Shown one piece after another: positions 8,455 to 18,875 of a stretch of DNA of 52,531 nucleotides. The DNA is taken from NCBI GenBank assembly GCA_026988115.1, contig JALSLV010000063.1:1-52531 (forward strand), written 5' to 3'. Below the pieces are notes generated by a model. It saw nothing but the letters and a program-made list of their open reading frames with translations. It was not told the DNA's origin and did no database searches. The number at the start of each line of letters is the position of its first letter. Position 1 is the stretch's first letter. A program made the position numbers and the translations under genes. Origin of the DNA: Lysobacterales bacterium. GTDB taxonomy: Bacteria > Pseudomonadota > Gammaproteobacteria > Xanthomonadales > Marinicellaceae.

Positions 8455-9788
8455 AAATTTTCTACAGTTTCTTTTAATTCGTTTGCGTATTGTTCTGCCA
8501 AGTTCTTATCTTGAGCTTCGACCATTACTCGCAACATGGGTTGTGTACCCGATGCACGTATTAATGTTCTTCCCTTGTCGCCTAGTTTTTCATCCACTGC
8601 TCGTGCGTGTTTAACCAATTCAGGATGCTTTGCTACTTGTTTGGCATTTTCAATGGTAATATTAATCAAAATTTGGGGATACAACGGTATCTCTTTGGCT
8701 AGTTCTTTGAGTTTTTTGCCTTCATTTTTCATCACCACCAATACCATTAAGGCACTGATAATGCCATCTCCTGTGGTTGCTAACTCTAAATTGAGGATAT
8801 GTCCCGATGATTCACCGCCTAAGTTCCAATTATTTTTCTTTAACAGTTGGTGTACATAACGGTCTCCGACATTAGCCCTTAAAAAAGGGATACCTAAATT
8901 TGCAAGTTGAACTTCCATGGCTTGATTGGACATCAGTGTACCAACCACACCACCGGTTAATTTTTTGTTCTTATGCAGGTGTTTTGCTACGATAAAAATT
9001 AATTGGTCACCGTCAATCACTTCTCCATAATGATCAACCATTAAGACTCGGTCTCCATCTCCATCCAAAGCGACTCCCAAATCGGCTCCTGTTTCTAATA
9101 CAATTTCCTGTAAGATTTGTGGTTCGGTTGAACCACAGTCTTGATTAATGTTCAAGCCATCGGGTTTATTGCCAATAACCGTAACATCAGCACCCAACTC
9201 GGCGAACACTTTTGGCGCAATGTGGTAGGTTGCACCATTGGCACAATCCACTACTATTTTTAATCCTGCTAATGATTGTTGACGTGGAAATACGCCTTTA
9301 CACAATTCGATATAACGACCCGCTGCATCATCAATTCGTTTTGCCTTGCCCAGCTTTTCACTGGCAACGGTGGTAAATTCTTTATCTAGTTCTGCTTCGA
9401 TAGCTAACTCTTGTTCGTCGGATAATTTTTCACCAAACTGATTAAAAAACTTTATGCCATTATCGTAATAAGGGTTGTGCGAGGCTGAAATCACGATACC
9501 GCTACTGGCATGCATGGAACTGGTCATCCAAGCAATAGCAGGTGTTGGCATCGGCCCAAGCATCAATGAATTAACGCCCGCAGAGGAAAGCCCCGCTTCC
9601 AATGCTGCTTCAAACATATAACCCGAGATACGCGTATCTTTACCAATAACAATGGTATTGGATGGGGATAATTTCCCTAAGACTTTACCCGCTGCACGAC
9701 CAAGTTTGAGGGCAAATTCTGCCGTCATTATTTTACCGCCTACTTCTCCGCGGATTCCATCCGTACCAAAATATTTTTTTTCTGTCAT
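8451..9788 (-). CDS. glmM: Phosphoglucosamine mutase GlmM
   Basis: Converts glucosamine-6-phosphate to glucosamine-1-phosphate for UDP-GlcNAc, peptidoglycan and LPS synthesis. The 445-residue protein has the four-domain alpha-phosphohexomutase layout. The active-site serine is Ser103 in SASHNPYYDNG. The metal loop is DGDGDR (about 240-245), the sugar-binding loop is GGESSGH, and the C-terminal phosphate loop is IRASGTQPMLRVM. In that last loop the usual Glu after SGT is Gln, a mild departure. Gene order rlmE-ftsH-folP-glmM is the standard gammaproteobacterial block. A REP-like inverted pair separates it from folP. Confidence 0.95.
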   Translation of the reverse strand: MTEKKYFGTDGIRGEVGGKIMTAEFALKLGRAAGKVLGKLSPSNTIVIGKDTRISGYMFEAALEAGLSSAGVNSLMLGPMPTPAIAWMTSSMHASSGIVISASHNPYYDNGIKFFNQFGEKLSDEQELAIEAELDKEFTTVASEKLGKAKRIDDAAGRYIELCKGVFPRQQSLAGLKIVVDCANGATYHIAPKVFAELGADVTVIGNKPDGLNINQDCGSTEPQILQEIVLETGADLGVALDGDGDRVLMVDHYGEVIDGDQLIFIVAKHLHKNKKLTGGVVGTLMSNQAMEVQLANLGIPFLRANVGDRYVHQLLKKNNWNLGGESSGHILNLELATTGDGIISALMVLVVMKNEGKKLKELAKEIPLYPQILINITIENAKQVAKHPELVKHARAVDEKLGDKGRTLIRASGTQPMLRVMVEAQDKNLAEQYANELKETVENL

Positions 9789-9801
9789 TGTTTAATTTGT
9801 T

Positions 9802-9866
9802 GTAGGGTGGGCTTGCCCACCATTTTTATGATTAATTTTAATTTTTTGTGGGCAAGCCCACCTTAC
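9802..9866. repeat. BIME-like inverted pair of GTAGG palindromes
   Basis: Two short palindromes face each other: GTAGGGTGGGCTTGCCCACC at 9802-9821 and, in inverse orientation, GTGGGCAAGCCCACCTTAC at 9848-9866. Each can form its own hairpin (GGTGGGC/GCCCACC), and together they can form a long stem around a 26-base AT-rich spacer. The distal copy overlaps the folP stop codon: the TAA belongs to the repeat head GTAAGG. The layout is that of a bacterial interspersed mosaic element between glmM and folP. It may protect or end the folP message. Confidence 0.6.
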
Positions 9867-10666
9867 GATTGTTGCAACCTTTGTGTTATTTTTAATACAT
9901 CACTGGTGGCTTTAACATCGTGTACTCTCAAAATATCTGCGCCTTGGGTGTAGGCAAATTGTGCTATTGCCAATGAACCATACAATCTGTCCTCCACTTC
10001 TGCATTAAGAATCTCTCCTATCATTGATTTTCGTGAAACACCTATTAAAATGGGATAACCTAAAAACTTTAATTTATTAATGTTTTTTAATAAAATCAAA
10101 TTGTGTTCTAAGGTTTTTCCAAATCCAATACCTGGATCAAGGATGATATTTTTTGCCTCAATTCCCGCAAGCAAACAATTATCCACTTTTTGCTGAAAAA
10201 AATCCATGACTTCAGTCAAAACATCGCAGTAATTTGGTTGCTTTTGCATGGTTTTTGGGCTGCCTTTTTTATGCATGATACAGACAGGTAGTTGGGTTTT
10301 TGCTGCTACCATTAATGCACCCTCAGCTTGCAAGGCATTAACATCGTTAATAAAATTGGCACCAGCTTTAATTGCTGCAGACATGACTTCTGGCTTGCTG
10401 CTATCAATTGAAATGGTTATAGACGAATTTTCTTTACGAAGTGCTTCAATAACAGGAACCACACGTTTAATTTCTTCATCAACCGAAACAACATCTGCTC
10501 CTGGACGTGTCGATTCCCCCCCTATATCAATAATATTGGCTCCTTGTTTAATAAGCTGCACAGCTTGGATCACTGCTTTGTCGGTACGAAGAAATTTTCC
10601 TCCATCTGAAAACGAATCAGGGGTCACGTTAATGACCCCCATTATTTTAAAACTGTATTTCATCAA
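9863..10666 (-). CDS. folP: Dihydropteroate synthase FolP
   Basis: Joins p-aminobenzoate to 6-hydroxymethyl-dihydropterin pyrophosphate in folate synthesis; it is the sulfonamide target. At 267 residues it is a normal TIM barrel. Family motifs are MGVINVTPDSFSDGG near the N-terminus, DIGGESTRPGA, ANFINDVN, CIMHKKGSPKTMQ, DPGIGFGKTLEHN and GVSRKSMIG. The start MMKYSF leaves two adjacent ATG codons; either is possible. The gene begins 9 bp after the ftsH stop, so the two are very likely co-transcribed. The stop codon lies inside a REP-like repeat. Confidence 0.95.
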   Translation of the reverse strand: MMKYSFKIMGVINVTPDSFSDGGKFLRTDKAVIQAVQLIKQGANIIDIGGESTRPGADVVSVDEEIKRVVPVIEALRKENSSITISIDSSKPEVMSAAIKAGANFINDVNALQAEGALMVAAKTQLPVCIMHKKGSPKTMQKQPNYCDVLTEVMDFFQQKVDNCLLAGIEAKNIILDPGIGFGKTLEHNLILLKNINKLKFLGYPILIGVSRKSMIGEILNAEVEDRLYGSLAIAQFAYTQGADILRVHDVKATSDVLKITQRLQQS

Positions 10667-10675
10667 AAATAACGA

Positions 10676-12634
10676 CTAAACTGACGGTGCTTCATCACCA
10701 ATATTGCCCTTCTTGTTAGTTTTGTTATTTTCAGCACCTTTGTCTTCGGATTTGGGTGCAGTAGGCTTACTGGTTGTATCATTGTCATCTTCTTCCCAAT
10801 CCTCTGGCGGAGAAACAGGCTCACGTGCCATTAACTGATCAATCTGACCTTTATCAATCGTTTCATATTTAATGAGCGCATCTGCCATCGCGTGAAGAAT
10901 ATCCATGTTATCTGTCAAAATTTTATACGCTCTGTCGTAATTGACATCAATAATTTTCTTGATGGCTTCATCAATTTTATTTGCGGTCACATCGGATAAG
11001 TTTTTGTGTTGTGTGACTTGGCGACCGAGAAAAACCTCACCTTCATCACTGGAGTACAATAAAGGACCTAAATCTTCGCCAAAACCCCATTTGGTTACCA
11101 TGTTTCGGGCAATATCTGTTGCAACTGATATATCGTTTGACGCGCCTGTAGTAATGGCATCTTTCCCACCGATAAGTTCTTCTGCAATTCGACCACCGTA
11201 TAAGGTCGAGATTTGCGACTCTAATAATGTTTTTGATTGTGAATAACGGTCTTGCTCTGGCAAGAACATTGTGACACCAAGTGCGCGCCCTCGAGGAATT
11301 ATAGTTACTTTGTAAACTGGGTCATGTTCTGGCACTAAACGTCCAACAATCGCATGCCCTGCTTCATGGTAAGCAGTATTGAGCTTTTCTTTTTCATCCA
11401 TTACCATGGATTTGCGTTCTGCCCCCATCATGATTTTATCTTTGGCTTCTTCAAAGTGTTCCATGGTCACTATACTAGCATTATTGCGTGCTGCAAATAA
11501 TGCAGCCTCATTAACCAAATTAGCTAAATCTGCGCCTGAAAAACCAGGTGTTCCACGGGCTAAGTGACGAGGTTTTACGTCATCAGCTAAGGGTACTTTT
11601 TTCATGTGTACTTTTAAGATGGCTTCACGCCCTTTAATATCTGGTAAAGGCACAACCACTTGCCTATCAAATCGTCCTGGACGCAATAAAGCAGAATCCA
11701 ATACATCAGGTCTATTGGTTGCCGCTATGACAATAACGCCTTCGTTGCCTTCAAAACCATCCATCTCAACCAATAATTGATTTAATGTTTGTTCGCGTTC
11801 GTCGTTACCGCCACCCATGCCTGCACCACGTTGGCGACCAACTGCATCAATTTCATCAATAAAAATGATACACGGTGCATTCTTTTTGGCTTGTTCAAAC
11901 ATATCTCGAACACGTGAAGCACCAACACCAACGAACATTTCCACAAAGTCTGAACCAGATATAGTAAAAAATGGTACTTTTGCTTCACCTGCAATGGCTT
12001 TGGCTAATAATGTTTTACCTGTACCTGGCGAACCAACCATCAAAACACCGCGAGGAATGTGCCCACCAAGTTTTTGAAATTTGCTTGGGTCGCGTAAGAA
12101 ATCAACAATTTCACCGACTTCTTCTTTTGCCTCTTCAACACCTGCGACATCGGCAAAGGTGACCTTGATCTGGTCTTCGGTGAGTAATTTCGCTTTAGAT
12201 TTGCCAAAACTCATGGCTCCGCCTTTACCGCCGCCGCCTTGCATTTGGCGCATGATAAAAAACCATAAACCAACTAATAATATAATAGGGAAGATGGTTT
12301 CAAAGATTCTAAAAACCATGCTATCTTCTTGCACTGGCTCAAATTTAGCATCAATTTTTTGGGCAATTATTTCATCAATGAGCTTTGGGTCATTAGGCGC
12401 GTTAACAATAATTTGCTGACCCGACTTTGTTTCTGCCTTTATGATTTTATGCACACTGGTCGTGCTATTGACATCTAAAGATTTAATTTCACCGTTTTGC
12501 AACATTTGGTAGAAGTTAGTGTAAGAAACTTCCGACGATTGCGTTGTTTGTTGCATCATTGTATTGAATACCGTTAATACAAACAGTAAAACAATGACCC
12601 ATAATATTAAATTTTTTGTGGTACTATTATTCAA
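10676..12634 (-). CDS. ftsH: ATP-dependent zinc metalloprotease FtsH
   Basis: Membrane-anchored AAA+ protease that degrades misfolded membrane proteins and regulators such as LpxC. The 652-residue protein has a first membrane segment at about 8-26, a periplasmic domain, a second segment at about 109-128 and a glycine-rich linker. The AAA module has Walker A GSPGTGKT (201-208), Walker [10 protein letters not shown] and the SRH region. The zinc motif HEAGH lies at about 423-427, with the acidic third ligand region downstream. The C-terminal tail is acidic and rich in Asp, Glu, Lys and Asn, as in many relatives. It lies 28 bp after rlmE, in the usual order. Confidence 0.97.
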   Translation of the reverse strand: MNNSTTKNLILWVIVLLFVLTVFNTMMQQTTQSSEVSYTNFYQMLQNGEIKSLDVNSTTSVHKIIKAETKSGQQIIVNAPNDPKLIDEIIAQKIDAKFEPVQEDSMVFRIFETIFPIILLVGLWFFIMRQMQGGGGKGGAMSFGKSKAKLLTEDQIKVTFADVAGVEEAKEEVGEIVDFLRDPSKFQKLGGHIPRGVLMVGSPGTGKTLLAKAIAGEAKVPFFTISGSDFVEMFVGVGASRVRDMFEQAKKNAPCIIFIDEIDAVGRQRGAGMGGGNDEREQTLNQLLVEMDGFEGNEGVIVIAATNRPDVLDSALLRPGRFDRQVVVPLPDIKGREAILKVHMKKVPLADDVKPRHLARGTPGFSGADLANLVNEAALFAARNNASIVTMEHFEEAKDKIMMGAERKSMVMDEKEKLNTAYHEAGHAIVGRLVPEHDPVYKVTIIPRGRALGVTMFLPEQDRYSQSKTLLESQISTLYGGRIAEELIGGKDAITTGASNDISVATDIARNMVTKWGFGEDLGPLLYSSDEGEVFLGRQVTQHKNLSDVTANKIDEAIKKIIDVNYDRAYKILTDNMDILHAMADALIKYETIDKGQIDQLMAREPVSPPEDWEEDDNDTTSKPTAPKSEDKGAENNKTNKKGNIGDEAPSV

Positions 12635-12662
12635 AACACATTCCTATAATATAAATTTGTTA

Positions 12663-13283
12663 TTAACCTTTAAATCCAATGCCCACGGCATAGACTTCTC
12701 GGCTTCTTGGTCGTGATGACTTTGGCTTTCTCATCACTACTTTTTTAAAGTTTCTTTTCATTTCTGCCAAATACTCATCAAAGCCCTCGCCTTGAAATAT
12801 TTTGACCGCGTAGTTGCCATTTTGTTTTAAACAATGCAAACAAAAATCCAATGCCAACTCCGCAAGATACATGATTCGAGGTTGATCAACGGCAAATACA
12901 CCACTAAGGTTTGGGGCAATATCCGATAAAACAAGGTCTATTTTTTCATCGCCAATCAATTCCAATAGCTCATTTAACACGGACTCTTCACGAAAATCAC
13001 CCTGAATAAACTCCACTCCTTGGATGGCTTCCATGGGCAATATATCCATACCAATAATACGCACATTGCTTGGAGCAATTCGGCGTGCCACTTGGCACCA
13101 TCCGCCAGGAGCACAACCCAAATCCACCACATTCGCAACATTTTTCAATAGACCATCTTTCTCGTGTAGTTCTTCCAACTTAAAAGCCGAACGTGCGCGA
13201 TAACCCTTTTCTTGTGCCAGTTTCACCCAATGATCATCAAAATGTTCACGTAACCAACTATTTGAACTCTTACTTCTTGCCAT
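12663..13283 (-). CDS. rlmE: 23S rRNA 2'-O-uridine methyltransferase RlmE (FtsJ)
   Basis: Methylates the 2'-O of U2552 in 23S rRNA during late 50S assembly, using SAM. The 206-residue protein has the Rossmann SAM motif [14 protein letters not shown] and the K-D-K-E set: an early Lys in the RSAFKLEE region, Asp in LVLSDIAPN, Lys in [11 protein letters not shown] and a late Glu in [12 protein letters not shown]. It begins 60 bp from the divergent yhbY start, as in E. coli, and leads the rlmE-ftsH-folP-glmM run. Confidence 0.96.
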   Translation of the reverse strand: MARSKSSNSWLREHFDDHWVKLAQEKGYRARSAFKLEELHEKDGLLKNVANVVDLGCAPGGWCQVARRIAPSNVRIIGMDILPMEAIQGVEFIQGDFREESVLNELLELIGDEKIDLVLSDIAPNLSGVFAVDQPRIMYLAELALDFCLHCLKQNGNYAVKIFQGEGFDEYLAEMKRNFKKVVMRKPKSSRPRSREVYAVGIGFKG

Positions 13284-13343
13284 TATGACCTTAGAACAAT
13301 AAAATGCAACGTTACCACAAACATATCAACTATTAAACGTTCA

Positions 13344-13631
13344 ATGAATAAAAAAGTTATAAAGTATTTACGCGGCATCAGCCACCACATCAATCCAGTT
13401 GTCATGATTGCCGACAAAGGACTCACCGAAAACATCTTAAATGACATTGACATTGCACTGGACAGGCATGAATTGATTAAAATCAAAATACGCTTGGACA
13501 AAGAACAACGCGCTTCAATTTCCGAGGATATTATCCAACAATGCAAAGCCCACAAAATTCATTCCATTGGTCAAACTTTAACTATTTTTCGTGCCAATCC
13601 TGATGACCCTCAATTTGATTTAACACACTAA
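13344..13631 (+). CDS. yhbY: YhbY family RNA-binding protein (CRM domain)
   Basis: A 95-residue single CRM-domain protein that associates with pre-50S ribosomal particles. It shows the typical YLRGISHHINPVVMIADKGL opening, then a mixed helix-strand fold (LDRHELIKIKIRLD) and a terminal GQTLTIFRAN strand. Size and divergent placement from rlmE are both standard for gammaproteobacteria. Three bases separate its stop from the next ATG, so it leads a small three-gene run with the Mth938-like and DUF255 genes. Confidence 0.93.
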   Translation: MNKKVIKYLRGISHHINPVVMIADKGLTENILNDIDIALDRHELIKIKIRLDKEQRASISEDIIQQCKAHKIHSIGQTLTIFRANPDDPQFDLTH

Positions 13632-13634
13632 CTT

Positions 13635-14000
13635 ATGGATTTGCATCAAAACAAGACTGCTCAAGCCAACCTTATAACCACTATTACTGACCACGAAATA
13701 GTGGTTAACCAACAAAGCTACACAAACTCCTTAGTTATCAACAAAGAAACCATTAGTGAACTCTCAATCAATAGTATCAACGAATTAACACCTCAACACA
13801 TCGAACAATTATTAGCCCGCAATCCTGAAATTGTCATACTGGGTTCCGGAATTAAGCATGAATTTCCCGCCGTTGAATTACTTAACCCGATTGCACTAAA
13901 AAACATTGGCTTTGAAGTCATGAATAATCAATCCGCAGCTCGAACCTACAATGTTTTGATAGCCGAAGAACGCAAAGCGGCATGTTTACTTATTCTTTAA
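13635..14000 (+). CDS. Mth938-like domain protein (DUF498)
   Basis: A 121-residue protein of the Mth938/NDUFAF3-like fold. The key features are [12 protein letters not shown], the [40 protein letters not shown]-like C-terminal half (quoted here only as landmarks: [25 protein letters not shown]) and a small alpha/beta body. Human NDUFAF3 acts in complex I assembly; bacterial roles are unsettled. It sits 3 bp after yhbY and 1 bp before the DUF255 gene, which implies co-translation. Confidence 0.82.
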   Translation: MDLHQNKTAQANLITTITDHEIVVNQQSYTNSLVINKETISELSINSINELTPQHIEQLLARNPEIVILGSGIKHEFPAVELLNPIALKNIGFEVMNNQSAARTYNVLIAEERKAACLLIL

Positions 14001-14001
14001 A

Positions 14002-16326
14002 ATGAAGAAGTGTATTCTTCTTATCCTTTTTTCAACCTCACCAATGAGTTTTGCCATGAAAGATTTTTTGCCCTACCTCTCCAGTTATTCAGCAGAAACA
14101 CAAAAAGCGATGCAAGTACGCATTGCCTCACTTGGCAAAGACTACAAACCTCGTACCGAACACTTAAACAAGGAGGGTTCAGCGGTTTTTGTTAATGACT
14201 TAATCTTTGAAGAATCCCCTTATTTGTTACAACATGCACATAACCCTGTTAATTGGATGGCATGGTCACCACAAGCTTTTGCTTTGGCAAAAAAACAAAA
14301 CAAACCGATTTTTTTATCCATTGGTTATGCTACCTGCCATTGGTGTCATGTGATGGAGCATGAGAGTTTTGAAAATACCGAAATCGCACAATTTATCAAT
14401 CAACATTTTATTGCCATTAAAGTGGACAGAGAACGCCGAACTGCCATCGATGCTTATTACATGACAGGCGTGCAAATGATGACAGGTCATGGTGGTTGGC
14501 CGATGTCAAATTTTATTACACCAGAGGGCAAACCATTTTTTGGTGGCACTTATTACAATCCAACACAATTTACCACCTTACTCAAACGTGTGGATGAAGT
14601 GTGGAAGACCCAAGAAGCGGATTTGCGCAAACAAGCCATGCAAATGGATGCAGCCATAACAAAATATTTGTCTAAATCTGAAAAAGCGCGGGAAATCAAC
14701 GACGAAATATACACTAAAGTCAATAACCAACTACTTTCCATACACGATGAATTGCAAGGCGGATTTTCGAGTGCTCCTAAATTTCCACAAGAACCGTGGT
14801 TACTGTATTTATTGGCACAAGAAAAAACTGAAACAAATCCCGCCTTAACTTTTACCTTAGATCAAATGCAACAAGGTGGAATTTATGACCAAATAGGTGG
14901 TGGTTTTCACCGTTACAGTGTGGATAACCAATGGTTGGTGCCGCATTTTGAAAAAATGCTTTACAACCAATCCCAACTGGGAGAGGTTTACACCCGTGCA
15001 GCTTTACAGTTTAACAACCCGTCCTATCAACGGACTGCCAAAGCAACCTTTGACTACGTATTAAACGAAATGGTCAGCAAAGACGGCGTCTTTTACAGTG
15101 CTGGCGATGCCGATTCGCAAGGGCAAGAAGGCTTGTTTTTTACTTGGACTATTGATGAACTCCATCAAGCCTTAACGATTAATGAGTTTGATTGGTTGCA
15201 AAAAGTTTACCATTTTAGCAAAAATGGTAACTTTGAGCACCGTAATATATTTGAACTCAACGAACCATTGCAACAAACTGCATCAAAACTCAAAATGAAC
15301 TATCCTCAACTGGTGGAAAAACTGGGTGCCATTAATACAAAACTTTACCAAACAAGAAAAAAACGCATTCACCCATTGATTGACAACAAAGCGATTACCA
15401 GTTGGAATGCACAAATGATTTATTCTTTGATTTTGTCCTCACATTTATTAAAACAACCTCGCTACTTAAGGGCTGCAATTAAGTCAATGGATTTCATTCT
15501 GGCAAACCACCGCAATGATAAAGGGCATTTGGTGAGAAATTCGCTCAACAGCAAAGCTTCAAACATCAACGCAGAGCTGGAAGATTACGCTTGGATGATA
15601 ACTGCAGCAATAGAATTGTACGATGTAACCAGTAATGATAAATGGTTAAAATACGCCAAAGAATTAACGCAACAGACGGCTGAGCTTTTTGAAGATAAAG
15701 ACAAAGGCGGTTTTTTTGATAACATACCTGAAAAGGGCATTCCAAATACCGCTCGCATAAAAAAATCCGAAGATGGTGCTACGGTTTCATCCAATGGTCA
15801 AATGCTTATTGCCTTAGCCCGTCTTGTTCGCCGCACTGGCAATTTAACCATTGATGAACTATTTACTAATGCCTTAGCGGCTTTTTCCCATAAAATAATG
15901 ACTCAACCCGTTTCCCATACTAGTATGCTACGCGCTAAAGATATTTATGATAATGGTGAGAAAGGCGATACCGTTTACACCGCAAATGGCAAGGTCAAAA
16001 TCAACAGTTCAAAGCAAGGTAATTTATTGATTGTGAAGTTTACTATCGCAAAAGGTTGGCACATAAACTCCAATAAAGCGACCATAAAATCACTTATTCC
16101 ATTAAGCATTTCTTCACCAATAAATCTAGATTTTAACTACCCTCAAGCGAAAACAACACGTCTTGATTTTAGCCAAGAAGACTTAAGCACTTTTGAAGAT
16201 ACGGTTAAAGTTAAAGCTCCAATCCCTGATGGCATGAAATTTCCACAAAAATTAAACATAAAATTGCAAGCGTGCAGTGATAAGATTTGTTTAGCACCGA
16301 GCAATATTACCCTCTCTATATATTAA
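14002..16326 (+). CDS. Exported DUF255 thioredoxin-fold protein with C-terminal DsbD-alpha-like domain
   Basis: A 774-residue protein with a signal peptide ([18 protein letters not shown]). A Spermatogenesis-20/YyaL-type thioredoxin domain carries [16 protein letters not shown] (Cys112, Cys115) and is followed by an alpha/alpha-barrel region (about 230-640) with [23 protein letters not shown] and [11 protein letters not shown]. Uncommonly, a further domain (about 660-774) reads [18 protein letters not shown] and ends with [14 protein letters not shown], like the DsbD N-terminal domain with its cysteine pair. This suggests periplasmic thiol redox work. YyaL relatives are usually cytosolic and lack both the signal peptide and the added domain. 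It ends a run with yhbY and the Mth938-like gene. Confidence 0.8.
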   Translation: MKKCILLILFSTSPMSFAMKDFLPYLSSYSAETQKAMQVRIASLGKDYKPRTEHLNKEGSAVFVNDLIFEESPYLLQHAHNPVNWMAWSPQAFALAKKQNKPIFLSIGYATCHWCHVMEHESFENTEIAQFINQHFIAIKVDRERRTAIDAYYMTGVQMMTGHGGWPMSNFITPEGKPFFGGTYYNPTQFTTLLKRVDEVWKTQEADLRKQAMQMDAAITKYLSKSEKAREINDEIYTKVNNQLLSIHDELQGGFSSAPKFPQEPWLLYLLAQEKTETNPALTFTLDQMQQGGIYDQIGGGFHRYSVDNQWLVPHFEKMLYNQSQLGEVYTRAALQFNNPSYQRTAKATFDYVLNEMVSKDGVFYSAGDADSQGQEGLFFTWTIDELHQALTINEFDWLQKVYHFSKNGNFEHRNIFELNEPLQQTASKLKMNYPQLVEKLGAINTKLYQTRKKRIHPLIDNKAITSWNAQMIYSLILSSHLLKQPRYLRAAIKSMDFILANHRNDKGHLVRNSLNSKASNINAELEDYAWMITAAIELYDVTSNDKWLKYAKELTQQTAELFEDKDKGGFFDNIPEKGIPNTARIKKSEDGATVSSNGQMLIALARLVRRTGNLTIDELFTNALAAFSHKIMTQPVSHTSMLRAKDIYDNGEKGDTVYTANGKVKINSSKQGNLLIVKFTIAKGWHINSNKATIKSLIPLSISSPINLDFNYPQAKTTRLDFSQEDLSTFEDTVKVKAPIPDGMKFPQKLNIKLQACSDKICLAPSNITLSIY

Positions 16327-16346
16327 CCCAGCTAGATAATACCGTT

Positions 16347-16515
16347 CATCAGGAGTTAAAGAAACCCCCATATCAAGGCGTAACCTGCAATTAATGGTTG
16401 CTCCCTTGATAAAGGCTGTAACGCTGAGATGGGGAATTCTTTAACTCCCTATCGTATTGAAATATAAACCAAAGGTCTAATCCTATTCGCTCTTGGACTG
16501 CGTTATCAGAATTTG
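16347..16515. repeat. Long-hairpin dispersed repeat, copy 1
   Basis: A 97-nt hairpin at 16352-16448 has outer arms GGAGTTAAAGAA and TTCTTTAACTCC. The stem continues through CCCCAT(A/C)TCA to about 28 near-continuous pairs. After 25 bases comes the tail GGTCTAATCCTATTCGCTC... ending in TGCGTTATCAG at 16509. Copy 2 at 52354-52520 has the same spacing and tail but a different arm sequence that still pairs. It lies between the convergent DUF255 and fusA genes. No transposase or coding potential is convincing; on the minus strand the tail reads DNAVQERIGLD in both copies. Confidence 0.7.
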
Positions 16516-16530
16516 ATATAGGATATTAAC

Positions 16531-16572
16531 AAAAAAAAAGCCCAAGAGATAACTTCTTGGACTTTTTTATTT
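16531..16572. terminator. Bidirectional rho-independent terminator between DUF255 gene and fusA
   Basis: A run of nine A, then the stem CCCAAGAg/cTTCTTGGa around a short loop, then a run of T. On the minus strand this gives a GTCCAAGAAG...CTTGGGC hairpin followed by a long U tract, placed about 45 bases after the fusA stop. It also ends plus-strand transcripts with CTTTTTT. Confidence 0.8.
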
Positions 16573-16615
16573 TAAAAGAAACCCTCAACCCATTCGGGTC
16601 ATCGAGTTATATTCT

Positions 16616-18700
16616 TTAGCTTTTTGCTTCTTTACGAGCTTTAGCTTCAGCAATAACTGTTTCAGCTACGTTAGAAGGACATTGGTTATAATGTGAGAAT
16701 TCCATAGAAAATTGCCCACGACCCGATGTCATTGTACGTAATGAACCAATGTAACCAAACATTTCTGATAAAGGCACATCGGCTTTAATGCGAACAGCAG
16801 TTGCTGCTGGTTCTTGAGATTTAATCATGCCACGACGACGATTTAAATCACCAATAACATCACCTACGTGATCATCAGGCGTAAATACGTCTACTGCCAT
16901 AATTGGTTCCATTAATTGCGGAGCCGCTTTAGGCATGGACTGACGGTAAGCTCCTTTTGCTGCTGATTCAAAAGCCATAGCTGATGAATCCACCGCATGG
17001 TAAGCACCATCGGTAATGGTGAATTTAATATCGGTACATGGATAACCAGCCAAAACGCCTTCTTCCATTAAGGATTTAAAGCCCTTTTCAATTGCGGGGA
17101 AATATTCTTTAGGAACATTACCGCCTGATACAGTTGATTCAAATTCGTAACCAGAACCTGTTTCGCCCGGTTCAATAATGTAGTCTATTTTACCAAATTG
17201 ACCCGCACCACCTGATTGTTTCTTATGCGTGTACGTGTCTTCAACTTTACGCGTAATCGCTTCACGGTAAGCAACTTGTGGAGCACCAACTTCGACATCA
17301 ACACCGTAAGTTCGTTTTAAAATATCAATTTTAATATCTAAGTGTAACTCACCCATTCCTTTAAGAATGGTTTCACCAGAATCTTCATCGGTTTCCACTT
17401 GGAACGATGGATCTTCTTTAATCATCTTACCAATGGCATTGGATAATTTTTCTGACGCCGCTTTATCTTTAGGACTAACTGCCATTGAGATAACAGGATC
17501 AGGGAAAACCATAGGCTCAAGTGTCGCTGGATCTTTAGGATCACAAAGTGTATGCCCAGTTTGGACGTTTTTCATACCCAATACCGCAACAATATCACCG
17601 GCTTGTGCGCCTTCTAATTCGATTCTGTCATCGGCGTGCATTTCAACAATACGACCTATTCTTTCGGTTTTTCCAGTAAAAGTATTTAATACTTGCATGC
17701 CTTTATCCATTTTACCTGAATAAATACGAATAAAAGTTAACGCACCAAAACGGTCTTCCATAATTTTAAATGCTAAGGCACGTAATGGACGATTTACATC
17801 AACTATGGCAAATTCACCCGTTTCATTACCATCTAAATCCACTTCTGGCTGTGGCTTAACTTCTGTTGGGCTTGGTAAATAATCAACCACAGCATCCAAT
17901 ACATTTTGCACGCCTTTATCTTTAAAGGCTGAACCACAATAAGTCGGAAAGAAATCCATTGTGTTAGTTCCTTTACGAATACAGGCTTTGATAACTTCCA
18001 TTGAAGGCTCTTCGCCTTCTAAATAAGCTTCTAATGCTTCATCGTCTTGCTCAAGAGCGGTTTCAATGAGTTTTTCACGGTATTCTTCAACTTTGTCTAC
18101 CATATCAGCAGGCACATCCTTGATTTCAAAATCAAGATTACCAGAATCTTCCCAGATATAAGCTTTACGCTCTAATAAATCCACAACACCGACAAACTCA
18201 TCTTCAATGCCAATAGGCAACACCATTACTAAAGGGTTGGCACCCAATACTTTATCTACTTGTTCAACAACGCGGTAAAAATCAGCTCCTATACGATCTA
18301 ATTTATTAATGAAAATAACACGAGCAACCTCAGAGTCATTAGCATAACGCCAGTTGGTTTCTGACTGAGGCTCAACACCACCAGACCCACAAAACACACC
18401 AACACCACCATCAAGTACTTTTAATGAACGATAAACTTCCACAGTAAAGTCAACGTGACCTGGAGTATCAATAATGTTTAAGCGGTGATCTTTCCACATA
18501 CAACTGGTTGCAGCTGACTGAATAGTAATACCGCGTTCACGCTCTTGATCCATGAAGTCAGTTGTAGCCTCGCCATCATGCACCTCACCTGTTTGGTGAA
18601 TTTTACCTGTTAACGCCAAAATACGCTCGGTAGTTGTGGTTTTACCAGCATCTACGTGAGCGAAAATTCCTATATTTCTATATTTTGATAAATCTGTCAT
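16616..18700 (-). CDS. fusA: Translation elongation factor G
   Basis: GTPase that drives ribosomal translocation and, with RRF, subunit recycling. At 694 residues it is full length. G-domain motifs are [14 protein letters not shown] (14-27), the switch-[10 protein letters not shown] and NKLD. Domain IV includes [12 protein letters not shown], and domains III-V are complete through [14 protein letters not shown]. Here fusA stands alone and is not between rpsG and tufA as in the str operon. Its own promoter is proposed at 18774-18802, and a strong terminator follows. A second copy elsewhere in the genome cannot be excluded. Confidence 0.97.
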   Translation of the reverse strand: MTDLSKYRNIGIFAHVDAGKTTTTERILALTGKIHQTGEVHDGEATTDFMDQERERGITIQSAATSCMWKDHRLNIIDTPGHVDFTVEVYRSLKVLDGGVGVFCGSGGVEPQSETNWRYANDSEVARVIFINKLDRIGADFYRVVEQVDKVLGANPLVMVLPIGIEDEFVGVVDLLERKAYIWEDSGNLDFEIKDVPADMVDKVEEYREKLIETALEQDDEALEAYLEGEEPSMEVIKACIRKGTNTMDFFPTYCGSAFKDKGVQNVLDAVVDYLPSPTEVKPQPEVDLDGNETGEFAIVDVNRPLRALAFKIMEDRFGALTFIRIYSGKMDKGMQVLNTFTGKTERIGRIVEMHADDRIELEGAQAGDIVAVLGMKNVQTGHTLCDPKDPATLEPMVFPDPVISMAVSPKDKAASEKLSNAIGKMIKEDPSFQVETDEDSGETILKGMGELHLDIKIDILKRTYGVDVEVGAPQVAYREAITRKVEDTYTHKKQSGGAGQFGKIDYIIEPGETGSGYEFESTVSGGNVPKEYFPAIEKGFKSLMEEGVLAGYPCTDIKFTITDGAYHAVDSSAMAFESAAKGAYRQSMPKAAPQLMEPIMAVDVFTPDDHVGDVIGDLNRRRGMIKSQEPAATAVRIKADVPLSEMFGYIGSLRTMTSGRGQFSMEFSHYNQCPSNVAETVIAEAKARKEAKS

Positions 18701-18773
18701 AATCGTTCATTCTTATTTAATTTTTTATAAATTTGCGCGCACACCGAAGCACTCACAAATATTGCGAGGACGC

Positions 18774-18802
18774 ATCATACTTGATTATTCGATTAAGGTT
18801 AA
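18774..18802 (-). promoter_or_regulatory. Candidate sigma-70 promoter of fusA with GC-rich discriminator
   Basis: On the minus strand a -35-like TTAACC (18797-18802) lies 17 bases from a -10-like TATGAT (18774-18779). GCGTCCTCGC follows directly, unusually GC-rich for this AT-rich spacer. A GC-rich discriminator is a known mark of ppGpp/DksA-controlled translation genes, which would suit fusA. Prediction by eye only. Confidence 0.4.
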
Positions 18803-18875
18803 GCAATTATTGAGTTTGAAGGAAATAATTTAGCTAAAAAACGGATTTATAGGCTTTAAAAGCTCTTGATGCACG

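Noticed and set aside
10941-12419. Several antisense frames of 60-112 codons inside ftsH
   Set aside because: They are shadows of a strongly conserved gene, with no ribosome binding sites or recognisable domains.
16352-16448. Hairpin arms considered as retron a1/a2 or msr-msd ends
   Set aside because: No reverse transcriptase lies near either copy, and the tail is not retron-like.
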